Below, piece by piece: positions 20,979 through 32,168 of a stretch of DNA of 64,000 nt. The position numbers and the translations under genes are program-made. The notes below the pieces were generated by a model, which worked only from the letters and a program-made list of their open reading frames with translations, did not search any database and was not told where the DNA came from. Source of the DNA: Nannobrachium achirus (Eukaryota > Chordata > Actinopteri > Myctophiformes > Myctophidae). The DNA lies in assembly GCA_963921795.1 (NCBI GenBank), contig OY997655.1, positions 9,249,166 to 9,313,165 on the forward strand. The letters run 5' to 3'. How positions within the stretch are numbered: position 1 is the stretch's first letter; each line of letters begins with the position of its first letter.

Positions 20979-21350
20979 CTGATTCATAATTTGTATCAAC
21001 ACTCTTTTCTTCCCCATCATTCTGTCAGCCTTCTCTTGATTGGTGGGTTCCCTATGGTCCTACTGTCCTCACTGGGCGGGACAAGGGCGAGAGCAGAGCA
21101 GCTCTCCAGCTCAATGATTACTCAGCAGTCCAGGGGACCACCGGCAGTCCTTGAGGGGGTTCCAGGGGGTCCCCAGCTTAATGATGGAGTTGGTATTTAA
21201 CTCTTGAAACATTTTTTTAAACATATGCATTACTTAATTTACAAGAAGCCTTCACAAATAGAGAATGTAGAATAATTGTAATTTTGTTCAAAGTTTGGCC
21301 GGTGGTTCCAGCAAGAGGAAACATAATTTCAACCCTCCGTTCCCTAACAA

Positions 21351-21473
21351 AGGGAACAAAGCAGACTCTTTGTGTCTCCATAGGGAACACAGCAGGCTCT
21401 TTGTGTCTCCATAGGGAACAAAGCAGACCCTTTGTGTCTCCATAGGGAACAAAGCAGACTCTTTGTGTCTCTG
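21351..21473. repeat. 31-bp tandem repeat, unit B/C
   Basis: Four units of the GGGAACAAAGCAGACTCTTT repeat. Just downstream, at about 21,594, the small ORF is deleted: GGAGGAAAGGA joins directly to TCAATTGAACAAC. Confidence 0.9.
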
Positions 21474-22781
21474 GTTGGTCCCTGACTGACCAACCAGCAG
21501 GCTCTTTCTGCCTTGTTCTGCCCTGGTTCTGCCTTATAGTTGTTTTATATGTTTAGTTTATTTGCTAAAACATCATTTTTGGAGGAAAGGATCAATTGAA
21601 CAACTACTGGGCTCTGAGTTAGTAGGATGCATACATATACAGGCTGGTGGGATAAATACATGTATTTAGAAGTTGTGAAAATAGTCGATGTACAGTGACA
21701 GTATAAGCTCACGACGCCTTGCACCGTGATGTACGGTGGGCTTGTAAATCTGTTAGTTTCACTAGTTTAGGCCCTGGGGAGACATCACATTTCTCTTGTG
21801 GGCCTCGAGCTAAAATGTTTAATGAAAGTTTCTTTTTGAGCGCCGCAAATTATCTTTTATAGTGCGGAAGGTATTAGTTTGTGTGGAGATCAGTGCTCAT
21901 ACACATAAAGTAACTGACGTCACGGACAAAGTGGCCCATCCAAGGAGATATGCATGTGTCATGTTAGCACCCCTCACTTCTCACATGTTCTGCCGCCTAA
22001 GCCCCCGGCTCCACCGGGCGCGTCGAGCGTCGCGTCAACGTCAACGCTCCCGTTTTAACCGATTTAGTGCCGATCCCGTTTTAATTAATGAAGGGTGTTC
22101 CACTGCCGACGTCAGCGTCGGACGCTCAAATTCGCCCCGGTTCATTTTTTTACGCCGTCAGATACCGGCACGACACCGTCCTTTTGCTGGAGCCCTAGCC
22201 TTAGCCGGCTGTAGTCGGTTTAGCGTTGCCAGGGTTACCAAGGTAAACAGACGCTTGCTGCGGATGCTTGTGAAAGACGCTGGTGCATACGTCATTACAC
22301 AACGCGCACGGAAGCAAAACGGAGCGTCTATGCTCCATTGACTCCTATTCTGTGCTGTAACTTAAAAACGACAGTATTTCTTAGTGCAAATAACGCCTAA
22401 AAGGGTGAGAGCTGCTCTTTTTCACACCATCACTCAATCGTGATGGTCGGCCCCGGTTAGGATTTTAGTTTCGTGAACATTTGTAAACACAAGTATCTCC
22501 TTCCTGTGTTACACACACATGCACAAACATGCAGTTTCCAGGGCTCTTCCTAGCTCTTCAAAATAAAACGATTGGCTATGGCGGCAGGCGTTGTGTTAAT
22601 ATATTTAACTTTTTTGTGGGAAAAAAGAGAGTATACTGTGTTTTCGAAAGTAAAAAAAATCAGAGCCTGAAACCTTGTCCAATTATGGAGAATGACTGAA
22701 TCATATTAGTGATGTCATAACAATACATGAGTGATGTCATAGACTGGTCACATGGAAGCCACAGCGTCTTGTTTAGTTGAC

Positions 22782-23897
22782 TCAATGTTTTCGTTTTCTA
22801 CTTCTTTTAGTGAGCTGGTTGGCAGTGAGCACACGCATGCTATTCATTCTGTTGTTGTTGGTTGTCATGGCTACCAGTTCCCACCTGACGTCGTGTGGGA
22901 GTTCAGACTTCACCAGATTGTACTTAATAACTGCTAGCTTACACAGTGTCTTGAGACTAGGACTCAAGTCTAAGATGAACAGCTCATCAGTGGGTGTGTT
23001 GGCTCCGTGTTTGCGTCCTCCAAAGTGGAAGACACGATCTCCCATCATGCAACAGCACATTCCATACATTGGACATGGTCCTTTCCCCTTGGTCTCAACC
23101 TTCTTCCAGGAGAAGGTCGTTGGACTGAACTTCCACAGATCATTGACAGCCTGGTTATTGTTGTCGCCACCAAATATGTACAGCTCTCCATTGTGGGTAA
23201 AGTCTGACTGAAACCAGCGTCTTTCTGGACGAATCTGAGCAAAAGGTGTGTTCAGCCAGCAGTTGGTCTTTGTGTCAAACACTCTGATGGTGTGGTTGTA
23301 TTGACCCCCCCAGCCCCCAAATACAAACATCTTTGTCCCGATAATGGAGGCAGAGTGACCATATGGAGGAGCAGGTGGAGGAGTTCCTCTGGTGTTAATT
23401 AAAGACCAGACCATTGTGCTGGTGTCCAACTTGTACATGTCATTACTACAGATGCCAGAGTGGTTGTTGTATCCCCCATAGATAAACATGATCTTCTCAA
23501 ACACACAGGCTGAGTGGACGCACCTCTCCTCTGGAACGGTCCCAGAAACCCTGGGTTTGAACCATCTGTGGGCGTCAACATCAAATGCATAAAGAACATT
23601 GTAGAACTTCCCTCCAAAGTACCCTCCCCAGATGTAAACTGTATCTTCTAACAACACAGCTGTGTGTCCCCAGCGCCTGGAGGGAACCTCAGGGTGACGT
23701 CTCCCGGGTTTTACTGGAGGCAACATGTTCCAGCATAAAGACACTGTGTTGAAGACATGGACATCCATCTGGTCTATGTTGTTGTAGGTCTCTCCATCAC
23801 GGTAGCCTCCAAAGGAATACAGTTTGTTCCTCACTGCTATAGCAGCATGAAGGGCTTGCCTTGGTCCTCCTGCTTTGGAAACGGTCCAACACAACAT
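22782..23897 (-). CDS. Kelch copy C, KLHDC3-like, 371 aa
   Basis: Intact frame starting MLCWTVSKAGGPRQALHAA. A further ATG lies directly upstream at 23900; I prefer 23897 because it aligns with the family start. All six kelch glycine pairs are kept. The C-terminal box reads SLKTLCKLAVIKYNL then LPHDVRWEL, and the basic tail is present. It differs from B in nearly every propeller loop: PSRRWGH, PEERCVHS, APPYGHS and PERRWFQS. The leader is also different, with mixed CTGT/CCGT repeats instead of a regular (ACAG)n. The codon in the BC box that forms TTAA in other copies reads TTGA on the plus strand here, so this copy lacks the insertion target used in A and G. Confidence 0.9.
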   Translation of the reverse strand: MLCWTVSKAGGPRQALHAAIAVRNKLYSFGGYRDGETYNNIDQMDVHVFNTVSLCWNMLPPVKPGRRHPEVPSRRWGHTAVLLEDTVYIWGGYFGGKFYNVLYAFDVDAHRWFKPRVSGTVPEERCVHSACVFEKIMFIYGGYNNHSGICSNDMYKLDTSTMVWSLINTRGTPPPAPPYGHSASIIGTKMFVFGGWGGQYNHTIRVFDTKTNCWLNTPFAQIRPERRWFQSDFTHNGELYIFGGDNNNQAVNDLWKFSPTTFSWKKVETKGKGPCPMYGMCCCMMGDRVFHFGGRKHGANTPTDELFILDLSPSLKTLCKLAVIKYNLVKSELPHDVRWELVAMTTNNNRMNSMRVLTANQLTKRSRKRKH

Positions 23898-23988
23898 CAC
23901 CCTGTCACTGTCAGTCTGTCTGTCTGTCAGCCCGTCCGTCCGTCCGTCTGTTAGTTTGTTAGTCTGTCCGTCTTAACAGCTCCATCAT

Positions 23989-24065
23989 CTTATATACTCT
24001 AGTGTGAAATCAAACACAACACAAACAATAACCATAGCAACAGGCCTAAAACACATTCTCATTGG
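23989..24065 (-). promoter_or_regulatory. Core promoter of copy C
   Basis: AGTATATAAG at 23989-23999 and CCAAT at 24061-24065 on the minus strand, the same order and spacing as in copy A. Confidence 0.6.
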
Positions 24066-24415
24066 CTGATTTATAATTTGTATTGACACTCTTTTTTTCC
24101 CCTATCATTCTGTCAGCCTTCTGATTGGTGGGTTCCCTATGGTCCCGCCCTCATAACAGCTCTCCAGCTCAATGAGCACTTGAGTGGTTTTCAACTAGCG
24201 GTCCAGGGGACCACCGGCGGTCCTTGAGGGGGTTCCAGGGGGTCCCCAGCTTAATGATGGAGTTGGTATTTAACTCTTGAACAAAAAAACATCTGTATTA
24301 CTTAATTTACAAGAAGCCTTCACAATTAGAGAATGTAGAAGAATTATTATATTGTTCAAAGTTTGGCCTGTGGTTCCAGCAAGAGGAGACATAGTTTCAA
24401 CCCTCCGTTCCCTAA

Positions 24416-26519
24416 GGCCGCGCTCACACTGAAACTCACTGTGTTTAGTGCGAGTCGAGTGTTCAGTCAAAGTCGGTTCCAAAAAAGAATACATTTCCCA
24501 CAATGCTTTGCGGATGTGGGCCGTACTGCGAGAGGCGGAAGTGGAAGTGGATTTCGAGCTTGTAGTCATTTAGCGATACATGACTCCCGGTAGCTCCGCC
24601 CCCACCTTTCCCTCCACGTTACTGCTTTGAAGTCCGACAGCCCTCACTCAGTCATTCAACAACACTGTCAGCACGATGGAGGAGAATGTCACACACAGGC
24701 ACACTGCATGTCGCGTTTTGGACCCAGAGCGTCGAAATCTCTTCCAAATCCGTCAACAAGACCTGGCATGAAATTAGAAAAATATGTAGGCCTATTATTA
24801 AAACAAAGCAGCAGAGAATACAGAAGTTCTCTGCTGGATTCAGAGCCGTTTTACACTGACTCGGAAAGATTTAAATATGAATACACTGTATTGGCTAAAT
24901 GGCTCATGACTATAACATCAACACCTTATTTGTTATGTTAAATAGCTACTGATTACCCCCTTGGGATAATAAAGATATCTATCTATCTATATATATCTAT
25001 TAAGTGGCCTGCCTAACATAAGCCATAAGCATACTACCATCATCATTATCAGCACAGACTTTATTTGTTTAGATCGATTCATGCCATTATAATGATTAGT
25101 GTTATTGACCTGGGCGGAATATGAGTTACTTTCATCAAGTCATATGAACTGAGAAAATATGTGTAGGCTACTCATTTATACCATTACCAACACAAACATT
25201 GTATGTGTTTATATGAAGCACCACCAAGGAATAGGCTACTTCATCTGATATAAAGCAACTTATCACTGGACTGGACAGTTGTGTAGGCCTACATAAGGTA
25301 AGAAAGACAACTAATAAATATAACTACCAGTGAATTTGACGCCTAAACGGCGTGTTAATGTATTTATTTGATCTGTGATGATGGTGTTTAAACAGCCTAT
25401 AGCGACGAATGAGGTAGACAGTATCCTACTCTGTCTATTTCTCTTATTTCACAACAACCAGAATATAAACTGCTTCAAATGTAGGCTAGGCCTACATGTT
25501 TCTTATCATGTCGATTGCTTATAAATGATATCTCTGGCGTTAAAACGTCTCGATTCCGAAAGGTTTTAGCCGCAGCGAGTCGCAAATACAGCCAAGGGTG
25601 TCGTCGCACAAATTCTGGGCCCTGGGTACAAGGATTCACTGCGGGCCCACATGAATGTTCTTCATCTGGGGATTTCAAAAATAGCAGATATACAAGCTCG
25701 CAGCGCGGCACTCTCGAGTTTATATAATCTGCTATTTTTCGATAGCTAAAGTATAAAATAATTAAGGCCCTTCCACCTTGGGCCTTAGTAACTCAGTCCC
25801 TCTTCCCCCTCTTGTGACGCACCTGCACGCATCCCCTGTTGCATGTCAGAAAAAATACACTTCGCGTTGTTCATTCATCATTAGGCTACTTGATCAGTAG
25901 CTATTTTACATAACAAATAAGGTGTTGTAGTCATGGGTCAATGGCCTTTTAGCCAACACAGTGTATTCATATTTAAATCGGCTTTTTTATATAAAAAACG
26001 GCGATCTGTGGTCCAACAGACAGGGGCTTCCTCATTCCTTTATTTCCCAAATATTCCTCTGCGGTTTTGTTCCATAGTTTTGTTCCATTATCCGTGTAAG
26101 CTACTACACCTTCCTCCAATGCATGCCTTGCCCTGCCGACGGACCAGGAAGAGATTTCGAAGCTCTGGGTCCAACACTGAATTGATCACTGCAGACCGAA
26201 GGCTCAACACACTGTAGTGTAGTGGACTACAAGTGTGCTCCGCCCAGTTTCGCCGTAGAACGGCGGTTCTCTCCTATTGGTTGGCAGCTTAACCCTGCCT
26301 TCTGTCTCATCAAGTGCAGCTTGTCTGCTCCCCAGTGCTCGCCTACAACTGTCTCTGTGCGAGTCGTGAGCAAGTTGGATGCAACCGCACAACACCACAC
26401 GACTCGCACTCGACTTCAAACCACTCGACTCCCATCCGGAATGCATTGCGCTGTGCCTGCCCCCCGCCTCCCCCACACGACACGCACTCGTTTTTGTGCC
26501 TTTAGGTCTGTAGCCGGCC
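24416..26519. mobile_element. Harbinger-like insertion with TAA duplication
   Basis: It interrupts the phrase CGTTCCCTAACAAAGGGAAC of the 31-bp repeat, which is whole in other units. TAA flanks both sides (24413-24415 and 26520-26522). The left end is GGCCGCGCTCACACTG and the right end, inverted, is GGCCGGCTACAGACC. Subterminal AGTGCGAGTCGAGTG is inverted at the right as CGACTCGCACTCGAC. About 2.1 kb long, it holds a nested MITE at 25592-25832. Its frames are short and I do not recognise a transposase. Confidence 0.65.
25592..25832. mobile_element. Nested MITE with palindrome
   Basis: CAAGGGTGTCGTCGCACAAA, CTGGGCCCTGGGTACAAGGA and, at the other end, CTCTTGTGACGCACCTG match the MITE at 2831-3370 in reverse orientation, internally shortened. 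The palindrome at about 25,677-25,738 is the shared hairpin family. Confidence 0.6.
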
Positions 26520-26526
26520 TAACAAA

Positions 26527-26616
26527 GGGAACACAGCAGACTCTTTGTGTCTCCATAGGGAACAAAGCAGACTCTTTTCGTCTCCAAAGGGAACATAGCA
26601 GGCTCTTTGTGTCTCT
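26527..26616. repeat. 31-bp tandem repeat, unit C/D
   Basis: About three units of the GGGAACAAAGCAGACTCTTT repeat, resuming directly after the Harbinger-like insertion. Confidence 0.85.
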
Positions 26617-26713
26617 GGTTGGTCCCTTGTTCTGCCCTGGTTCCGCCTTATGGTTGTTTTATATGTTTGGTTTATTTGCTAAAACATCATTTTTTGGAGG
26701 ACAAGGAAACATC

Positions 26714-26986
26714 ATGCCCAGTCACTATACTGCACCTGAGATGTTCCTTTTTACTGACGCCAAGTTTAAAATAAGAAGTGAACACAGTGAATATCAGTAC
26801 GAAGCAACTGAAAAACATGTTATTTCAGTGGTAGTGGATGGAGAGACAGGAATGTTGTCCAACCAAGAAACAGCAACTTATGAGTGGGGCTCTGAGTTAG
26901 TAGGATGCATGCATACAGGCTGGTGGAGTAAATACATGAATAGAATAAAACATTTAGAAGTAGTGAAAATAGTCGATGTACAGTGA
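26714..26986 (+). CDS. Small array ORF, unit C/D, alternative C-terminal frame
   Basis: It begins MPSHYTAPEMFLFTDAKFKI like its paralogues. After VVVDGE a small indel puts it in the frame reading TGMLSNQETATYEWGSE and it continues to about 90 codons. The family is unknown to me. Two alternative ends exist across the array (GEREEIRPTKKQQ and GETGILSNQETATDE), so at least one class is frameshifted. It may be a remnant rather than a gene. Confidence 0.3.
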   Translation: MPSHYTAPEMFLFTDAKFKIRSEHSEYQYEATEKHVISVVVDGETGMLSNQETATYEWGSELVGCMHTGWWSKYMNRIKHLEVVKIVDVQ

Positions 26987-27880
26987 CAGTGTAAGCTCAA
27001 GACGCCTTGCACCGTGATGTACGGTGGGCTTGTAAATCTGTTAGTTTCACTAGTTTAGGCCCTGGGGAGACATCACATTTCTCTTGTGGGGCTCGAGCTA
27101 AAATGTTTTGTGAAAGTTTCTTTTTGAGCGCCGCAAATTCTCTTTTACTGCGGAATGTATTAGTTCGTGTGGAGATCAGTGCTCATACACATTAAGTAAC
27201 TGACGTCACAAACACAGTGGCCCATCCAAGGAGATATGCATGTGTCATGTTAGCACCACTCACTTCTCACATGTTCTGCCGCCTAAGCCCCCGGCTCCAC
27301 CGGGCGCGTCGAGCGTCGCGTCAACGTCAACGCTCCCGTTTTAACCGATTTAGTGCTGATCCCGTTTTAATTAATGAAGGGTGTTCCACTGCCGACGTCA
27401 GCGGCGGTCGCTCAAATTCACCCCGGTTCATTTCTTGATGCCATCAGAAGCCGGCACGACACCGTCCTTTTGGTGGAGCCCTAGCCTTAGCCGGCTGTAG
27501 TCGGGTTAGCGTTGCCAGGGTTACCAAGGTAAACAGGTGCTTGCTGCGGATGCTTGTGAAAGACGCTGGTGCATACGTCATTACACAACGCGCACGGAAG
27601 CAAAACGGAGCGTTCATGCTCCATTTACTCCTATTCTGTGCTGTAACATAAAAACGACTGTATTTCTTAATACGGTGCAAATAACGCCTAAAAGGGTGAG
27701 AGCTGCTCTTTTTCACACCATCACTCAATCGTGATGGTCGGCCCCGGTTAGGATTTTAGTTTCGCGAACATTTGTAAACACAATTATCTCCTTCCTGTAT
27801 TACACACACATGCACAAACACGCAGTTTCCGGGGCTCTTCCTAGCCTTCAAAATAAAACGATCGGCTATGGCGGCAGGCG

Positions 27881-28969
27881 TTTACAGTTTACAGTTTAGG
27901 CATTTAGCAGACGCTTTTAATCCAAAGCGACTTACAATCAGCAGATAACATCACAATAATAAACAAGATAATATGTCAGTACATCATCAACAATATAACA
28001 AATGCAAAAGGATATCTATCTAGAAAAACACCATATAATCAAAGTTCTAAAAAACATAAAAAACAAAACAAATGCTAACTAGCTTCATGTATTCATTGAT
28101 TTTTCTGTAGTGCTAAGGGTTTAGGTGGAGTCTGAAAAGGTGAGTCTTCAGTCCACGGCGAAAGCTAGCGAGTGAGTCCGTTGTTCTAAGTGCGACAGGG
28201 AGTTTATTCCACAACTTGGGGGCCAGGAGGGCAAACTGTCTCGGACGAGTGGATTTTTGCCCTGGAGTTTTTAGCGAGGGTTCTGTCAGCATCCCTGTGT
28301 TGGCTGATCTAAGTGACCGGGTGGGGGTGTAGGGGTTGATCAGCTTCTGGAGGTATGGAGGAGCCATACCTTTGGCTGCTTTGAAGGTCAGCATCAGTGT
28401 TTTGTATTCAGTGCGGGCCGCAACCGGGAGCCAGTGGAGGCTGCGGAGAAGGGGAGAGACATGTGAGAACTTAGGCTGGTTGAAGACCAGTCGTGCCGCG
28501 GCATTTTGGATCAGTTGGAGAGGTTTAAGTGCACATGCCGGGAGACCAGTGAGGAGAGAGTTACAATAGTCAAGCTTTCATATGACAGATGTCTGAATGA
28601 GGAGCTGGGCTGCCTCCTGGCTGAGGAAGGGTCTGATTTTACGGATGTTATAGAGTGTGAACCTACATGACCGGGTGACTGATGCAATGTGTGCCTTGAA
28701 TGATAGCTGGCTGTCCAGGACCACACCAAGGTTTCTAGCAGTAGGAACTGAAGTCACAAATGCATTATCTATGGAGATAGTGAGATCTTGCATGGGGCAA
28801 GACTTAGCTGGGAAGAAGAGTAGCTCCGTCTTGTCCGGGTTCAGCTTAAGGTGGTGGGCTGACATCCACTGTGAGATGTCGGCCAGACATGCAGCAATGC
28901 GTTCTTCCACCTGGGTGGCAGAAGGGGGGAAGGACAAAAACAGTTGAGTGTCATCAGCATAGCAGTGAT
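27881..28969 (-). mobile_element. 5'-truncated L2-type LINE
   Basis: Read on the minus strand it enters at the reverse-transcriptase active site (CYADDTQLF, about 28,945-28,970). It continues through ISQWMSAHHLKLNPDKTELL and NLGVVLDSQLSFKAHI, a thumb-like region, and KAAKGMAPPYLQKLI..LWNKLPVALR, ending with the L2 tail (CATTTAGCAGACGCTTTTAA on the plus strand). A frame break near 28,575 and the 5' truncation make it inactive. It replaced spacer sequence after GCGGCAGGCG. A copy at the same place exists at 58,138-59,217. Confidence 0.85.
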
Positions 28970-29167
28970 GTGTTAATATATATTTTTTTTTGGGGGGGGG
29001 GAAAGAGAGTATACTGTGTTTTCGAAAGTAAAAAAAATGAAGTCATCAGAGCCTGAAACCTTGTCCAATTATGGAGATGACTGGTATCATATTAGTGATG
29101 TCATAACAATACATGAGTGATGTCATAGACTGGTCACATGGAAGCCACAGCGTCTTGTTTAGTTGAC

Positions 29168-30357
29168 TCAATGTTTTCGTTTTCTACTTCTTTTAGTGAG
29201 CTGGTTGGCAGTGAGCACACCCATGTTATTCATTCTGTTGTTGTTGGTTGTCATGGCTACCAGTTCCCACCTGATGTTGTGTGGGAGTTCAGACTTCACC
29301 AGATTGTACTTAGGGTGCGTTCGGAAACCCGCACAGAGTGTGTGCTCGGTGTAGTGAGTGCAGTGGGCGTGACGTTGGAGAGTGCGTTCAGTGTGGCTTA
29401 TTTACGAACGACCAGTTTTAACAGAGAGCTGTGTGCTTTTTCACTCTGAACTCTGAAGGCAAACTTTCTGAAAAGCAGCAGTTGCTAAGTATGCTAACGT
29501 AACATTGACATTGAAAGGAGATGTAATTCATAGCATTGGCATACCTGCTGTTAGTTTACACGTTAATGTGTGTGAAACTATCAAGGCCAAACGACCAATT
29601 AAGCTGCAAATGCTGCATTTTGCGGTAATTTCCTCCATTCTTCACAGCTGAGAAGCGTTCGAGACATGGCTATGAAAACCAACCAATCAGAACACCGAAC
29701 CACCGCACCACACCGCCTAACCCCATCTTCTGAGTAGGGTTGGTGAGTGCGTGCACTCAACACACCAGTGCGCCGCGCACTGGATTTCCGAACGACAACG
29801 CACCAAGTGCACCGAATAAACGAACGACAACATGGCACACCAGTGCGTTGAGTGCGCATTTCCGAACGCGCCCTATATAACTGCTAGCTTACACAGCGTC
29901 TTAAGACTAGGACTCATGTCTAAGATGAACAGCTCATCAGTGGGTTTGTTGGCTCCGTGTTTGCAACCTCCAAAGAGGATGACACAATCTCCCATCATGC
30001 AACAGCACATTCCATACATTGGACCTGGTCCTTTCCCCTTGGTCCCAACCTTCTTCCAGGAGAAAGTCTCTGGACTGAACTTCCACAGATCATTGAAAGC
30101 CTGGTTATTGTTGTCGCCACCAAATATGTACATCTCTCCATTGTGGGTAAAGTCTGACTGAAACCAGCGTCTTTCTGGACGAATCTGAGCAAAAGGTGTG
30201 TTCAGCCAGCAGTTGGTCTTTGTGTCAAACACTCTGATAGTGTTGTAGTACTGACCATGCAAAACACCCCCAAAAACAAACATCTTTGTCCCGATAATGG
30301 AGGCACCAGGAGTGACCATTTGGAGCATGTGGAGGAGTTTCTCTGGTGTTAATTAAA
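29168..30357 (-). pseudogene. Kelch copy D, truncated and interrupted
   Basis: Only the last two and a half kelch blades remain, beginning near SLINTRG at about 30,357. The first 170 or so codons and the promoter are replaced by about 100 bp of other sequence (CCACTTCACCTCTGGGACAA and following) joined to upstream unit sequence at GCCCTGGTTCCGCC. Small indels disturb GHSASI. A 561-bp MITE is inserted at 29313-29873, directly after the BC box (KLAVI), and separates it from LPHNIRWEL and the basic tail. It cannot make a receptor. Copy L at 59,417 has the same damage, so both descend from one event. Confidence 0.85.
29313..29873. mobile_element. MITE with GGGYGCGTTCGGAAA ends
   Basis: Perfect or near-perfect 15-bp inverted ends: GGGTGCGTTCGGAAA and TTTCCGAACGCGCCC. 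Related inner motifs recur, for example CCGAACGACAACGCACCAAG. It splits the phrase GATTGTACTTAATAACTGC of the kelch 3' coding region. Both flanks carry TA, but the target duplication cannot be fixed with certainty. Confidence 0.8.
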
Positions 30358-30537
30358 GGCCCACTTCACCTCTGGGACAACACTATCTTATTTTATTGTT
30401 GTTTGGGACACGATCAACACAATCCTGAGTTATTTTTTGTGTTCAGTCTGTTTTCCATGCCCTGGTTCCGCCTTATGGTTGTTTTATATGTTTGGTTTAT
30501 TTGCTAAAACATCATTTTTGGAGGACAAGGAAACATC

Positions 30538-30726
30538 ATGCCCAGTCACTATACTGCACCTGAGATGTTCCTTTTTACTGACGCCAAGTTTAAAATAAGA
30601 AGTGAACCCAGTGAATATCAGTACGAAGCAACTGAAAAACATGTTATTTCAGTGGTAGTGGATGGAGAGAGAGAGGAAATTCGTCCAACCAAGAAACAGC
30701 AACTTATGAGTGGGGCTCTGAGTTAG
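30538..30726 (+). CDS. Small array ORF, unit D/E
   Basis: 62 codons, MPSHYTAPEMF to KKQQLMSGALS. The GEREEIRPTKKQQ frame is kept but the end differs because of a deletion joining CAACTTATGAGTGG to GGCTCTGAG. Function unknown. Confidence 0.3.
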   Translation: MPSHYTAPEMFLFTDAKFKIRSEPSEYQYEATEKHVISVVVDGEREEIRPTKKQQLMSGALS

Positions 30727-31512
30727 TAGGATGCATGCATACAGGCTGGTGGAGTAAATACATGAATAGAATAAAACATTTAGAAGTAGTGAAAATAGTC
30801 GATGTACAGTTACAGTATAAGCTCACGACGCCTTGCACCGTGATGCGCTGTGGGCTTGTAAATCTGTTAGTTTCACTAGTTTAGGCCCTGGGGAGACATC
30901 ACATTTCTCTTGTGGGCCTCGAGCTAAAATGTTTTGTCAAAGTTTCTCTTTGAGCGCCGCAAATTATCTTTTAGTGCGGAGGGTATTAGTTTGTGTAGAG
31001 ATCAGTGCTCATACACATAAAGTAACTGACGTCACAGACACAGTGGCCTATCCAAGGAGATATGCATGTGTCATGTTAGCACCACTCACTTCTCACATGT
31101 TCCGCCGCCTAAGCCGGCTCTAGTCGGGTTAGCGTTGCCAAGGTTACCACGGTAAACAGTCGCTTGCTGCGGATGCTTGTGAAAGACGCTAGTGCAGACA
31201 TCATTACACAACGCGCACGGAAGCAAAACGGAGCGTCTATGCTCCATTTACTCCTATTCTGTGCTGTAACATAAAAACAACTGTATTTCTTAATAAGGTG
31301 CAAATAACGCCTAAAAGGGTGAGAGCTGCTCTTTTTCACACCATCACTCAATCGTGATGGTCGGCCCCGGTTAGGATTTTAGTTTAGCGAACATTTGTAA
31401 ACACAATTATCTCCTTCCTGTATTACACACACATGCACAAACACGCAGTTTCCGGGGCTCTTCCTAGCCTTCAAAATAAAACGATCTGCTATGGCGGCAG
31501 GCGTTGTGTTAA

Positions 31513-31966
31513 GTCCCCCCCCCCCGGCCCCATTCACTCCCGTTATCTTATTTTGAAGGCCAGAAGTCCACGCGCTGATTACTTCCGGTCTGACGTCATC
31601 GCATCCTGCGCCGGAACCGATCGTTGTTATGTGGTGCCATGCTGGATTGCATCAGAGTATTTATACATGTGTTATATAAGCGAGCATCTGCCTCCATCTT
31701 CGCTTCTAAAGTGTAGTTTTGAGATAATGGACATTAAAGATGAGATCCCCCGTCCACCTCAATGTTATGGGATGACTATTTTGTGCTCGTGGAGCCGTGA
31801 TGATGACAAATCAGCGACGGATTTCGTCTCCGGAGGTTCCTCCATTCTACTCGGTATTGTACTCGCCGTTACAGTAATAGATTACTTTTCGTGAGATATC
31901 TCGCGATCGGCACTACTTATACTCGAGTACTTTTCGCGAGACATCTCGCGATTGGCACTAAATCGG
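31513..31966 (+). mobile_element. TTAA element, type 1, intact flanks
   Basis: TTAA at 31509-31512 and 31967-31970. The right end inverted reads CCGATTTAGTGCC. The left end has become a C-run, GTCCCCCCCCCCCGG. It interrupts GCGTTGTGTTAATATAT exactly as the type 2 element does in unit A. TATA-like GTTATATAAGCGAGCATCTG is followed by an ATG at 31,727 with 55 codons (MDIKDEIPRPPQCYG..VIDYFS). Confidence 0.75.
31727..31894 (+). pseudogene. 55-codon ORF in the TTAA element
   Basis: MDIKDEIPRPPQCYGMTILC, then SRDDDKSATDFVSGGSS, then a hydrophobic end. It begins about 45 bp after a TATA-like motif. Related frames occur in the elements at 13,436, 49,090, 53,366 and 62,501, with differing ends. I guess it is the remnant first exon of the parental transposase, but no transposase motif is visible. 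Confidence 0.35.
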
Positions 31967-32168
31967 TTAATATATATATTTTTTTTTGGGGGGGGGGGGG
32001 GGGGGAGAGTATACTGTGTTTTCCGAAAGTAAAAAAAATGAAGTCATTATAGCCTGAAACCTTGTCCAATTATGGAGATGACTGGTATCATATTAGTGAT
32101 GTCATAACAGTACATGAGTGATGTCATAGACTGGTCACATGGAAGCCACAGCTTCTTGTTTAGTTGAC

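Noticed and set aside
27444..27728. Minus-strand frame starting MSDGVKKSSSHPF in many units
   Set aside because: Length varies from 80 to 107 codons as spacers are deleted, the composition is not protein-like, and there is no promoter or poly(A) motif.
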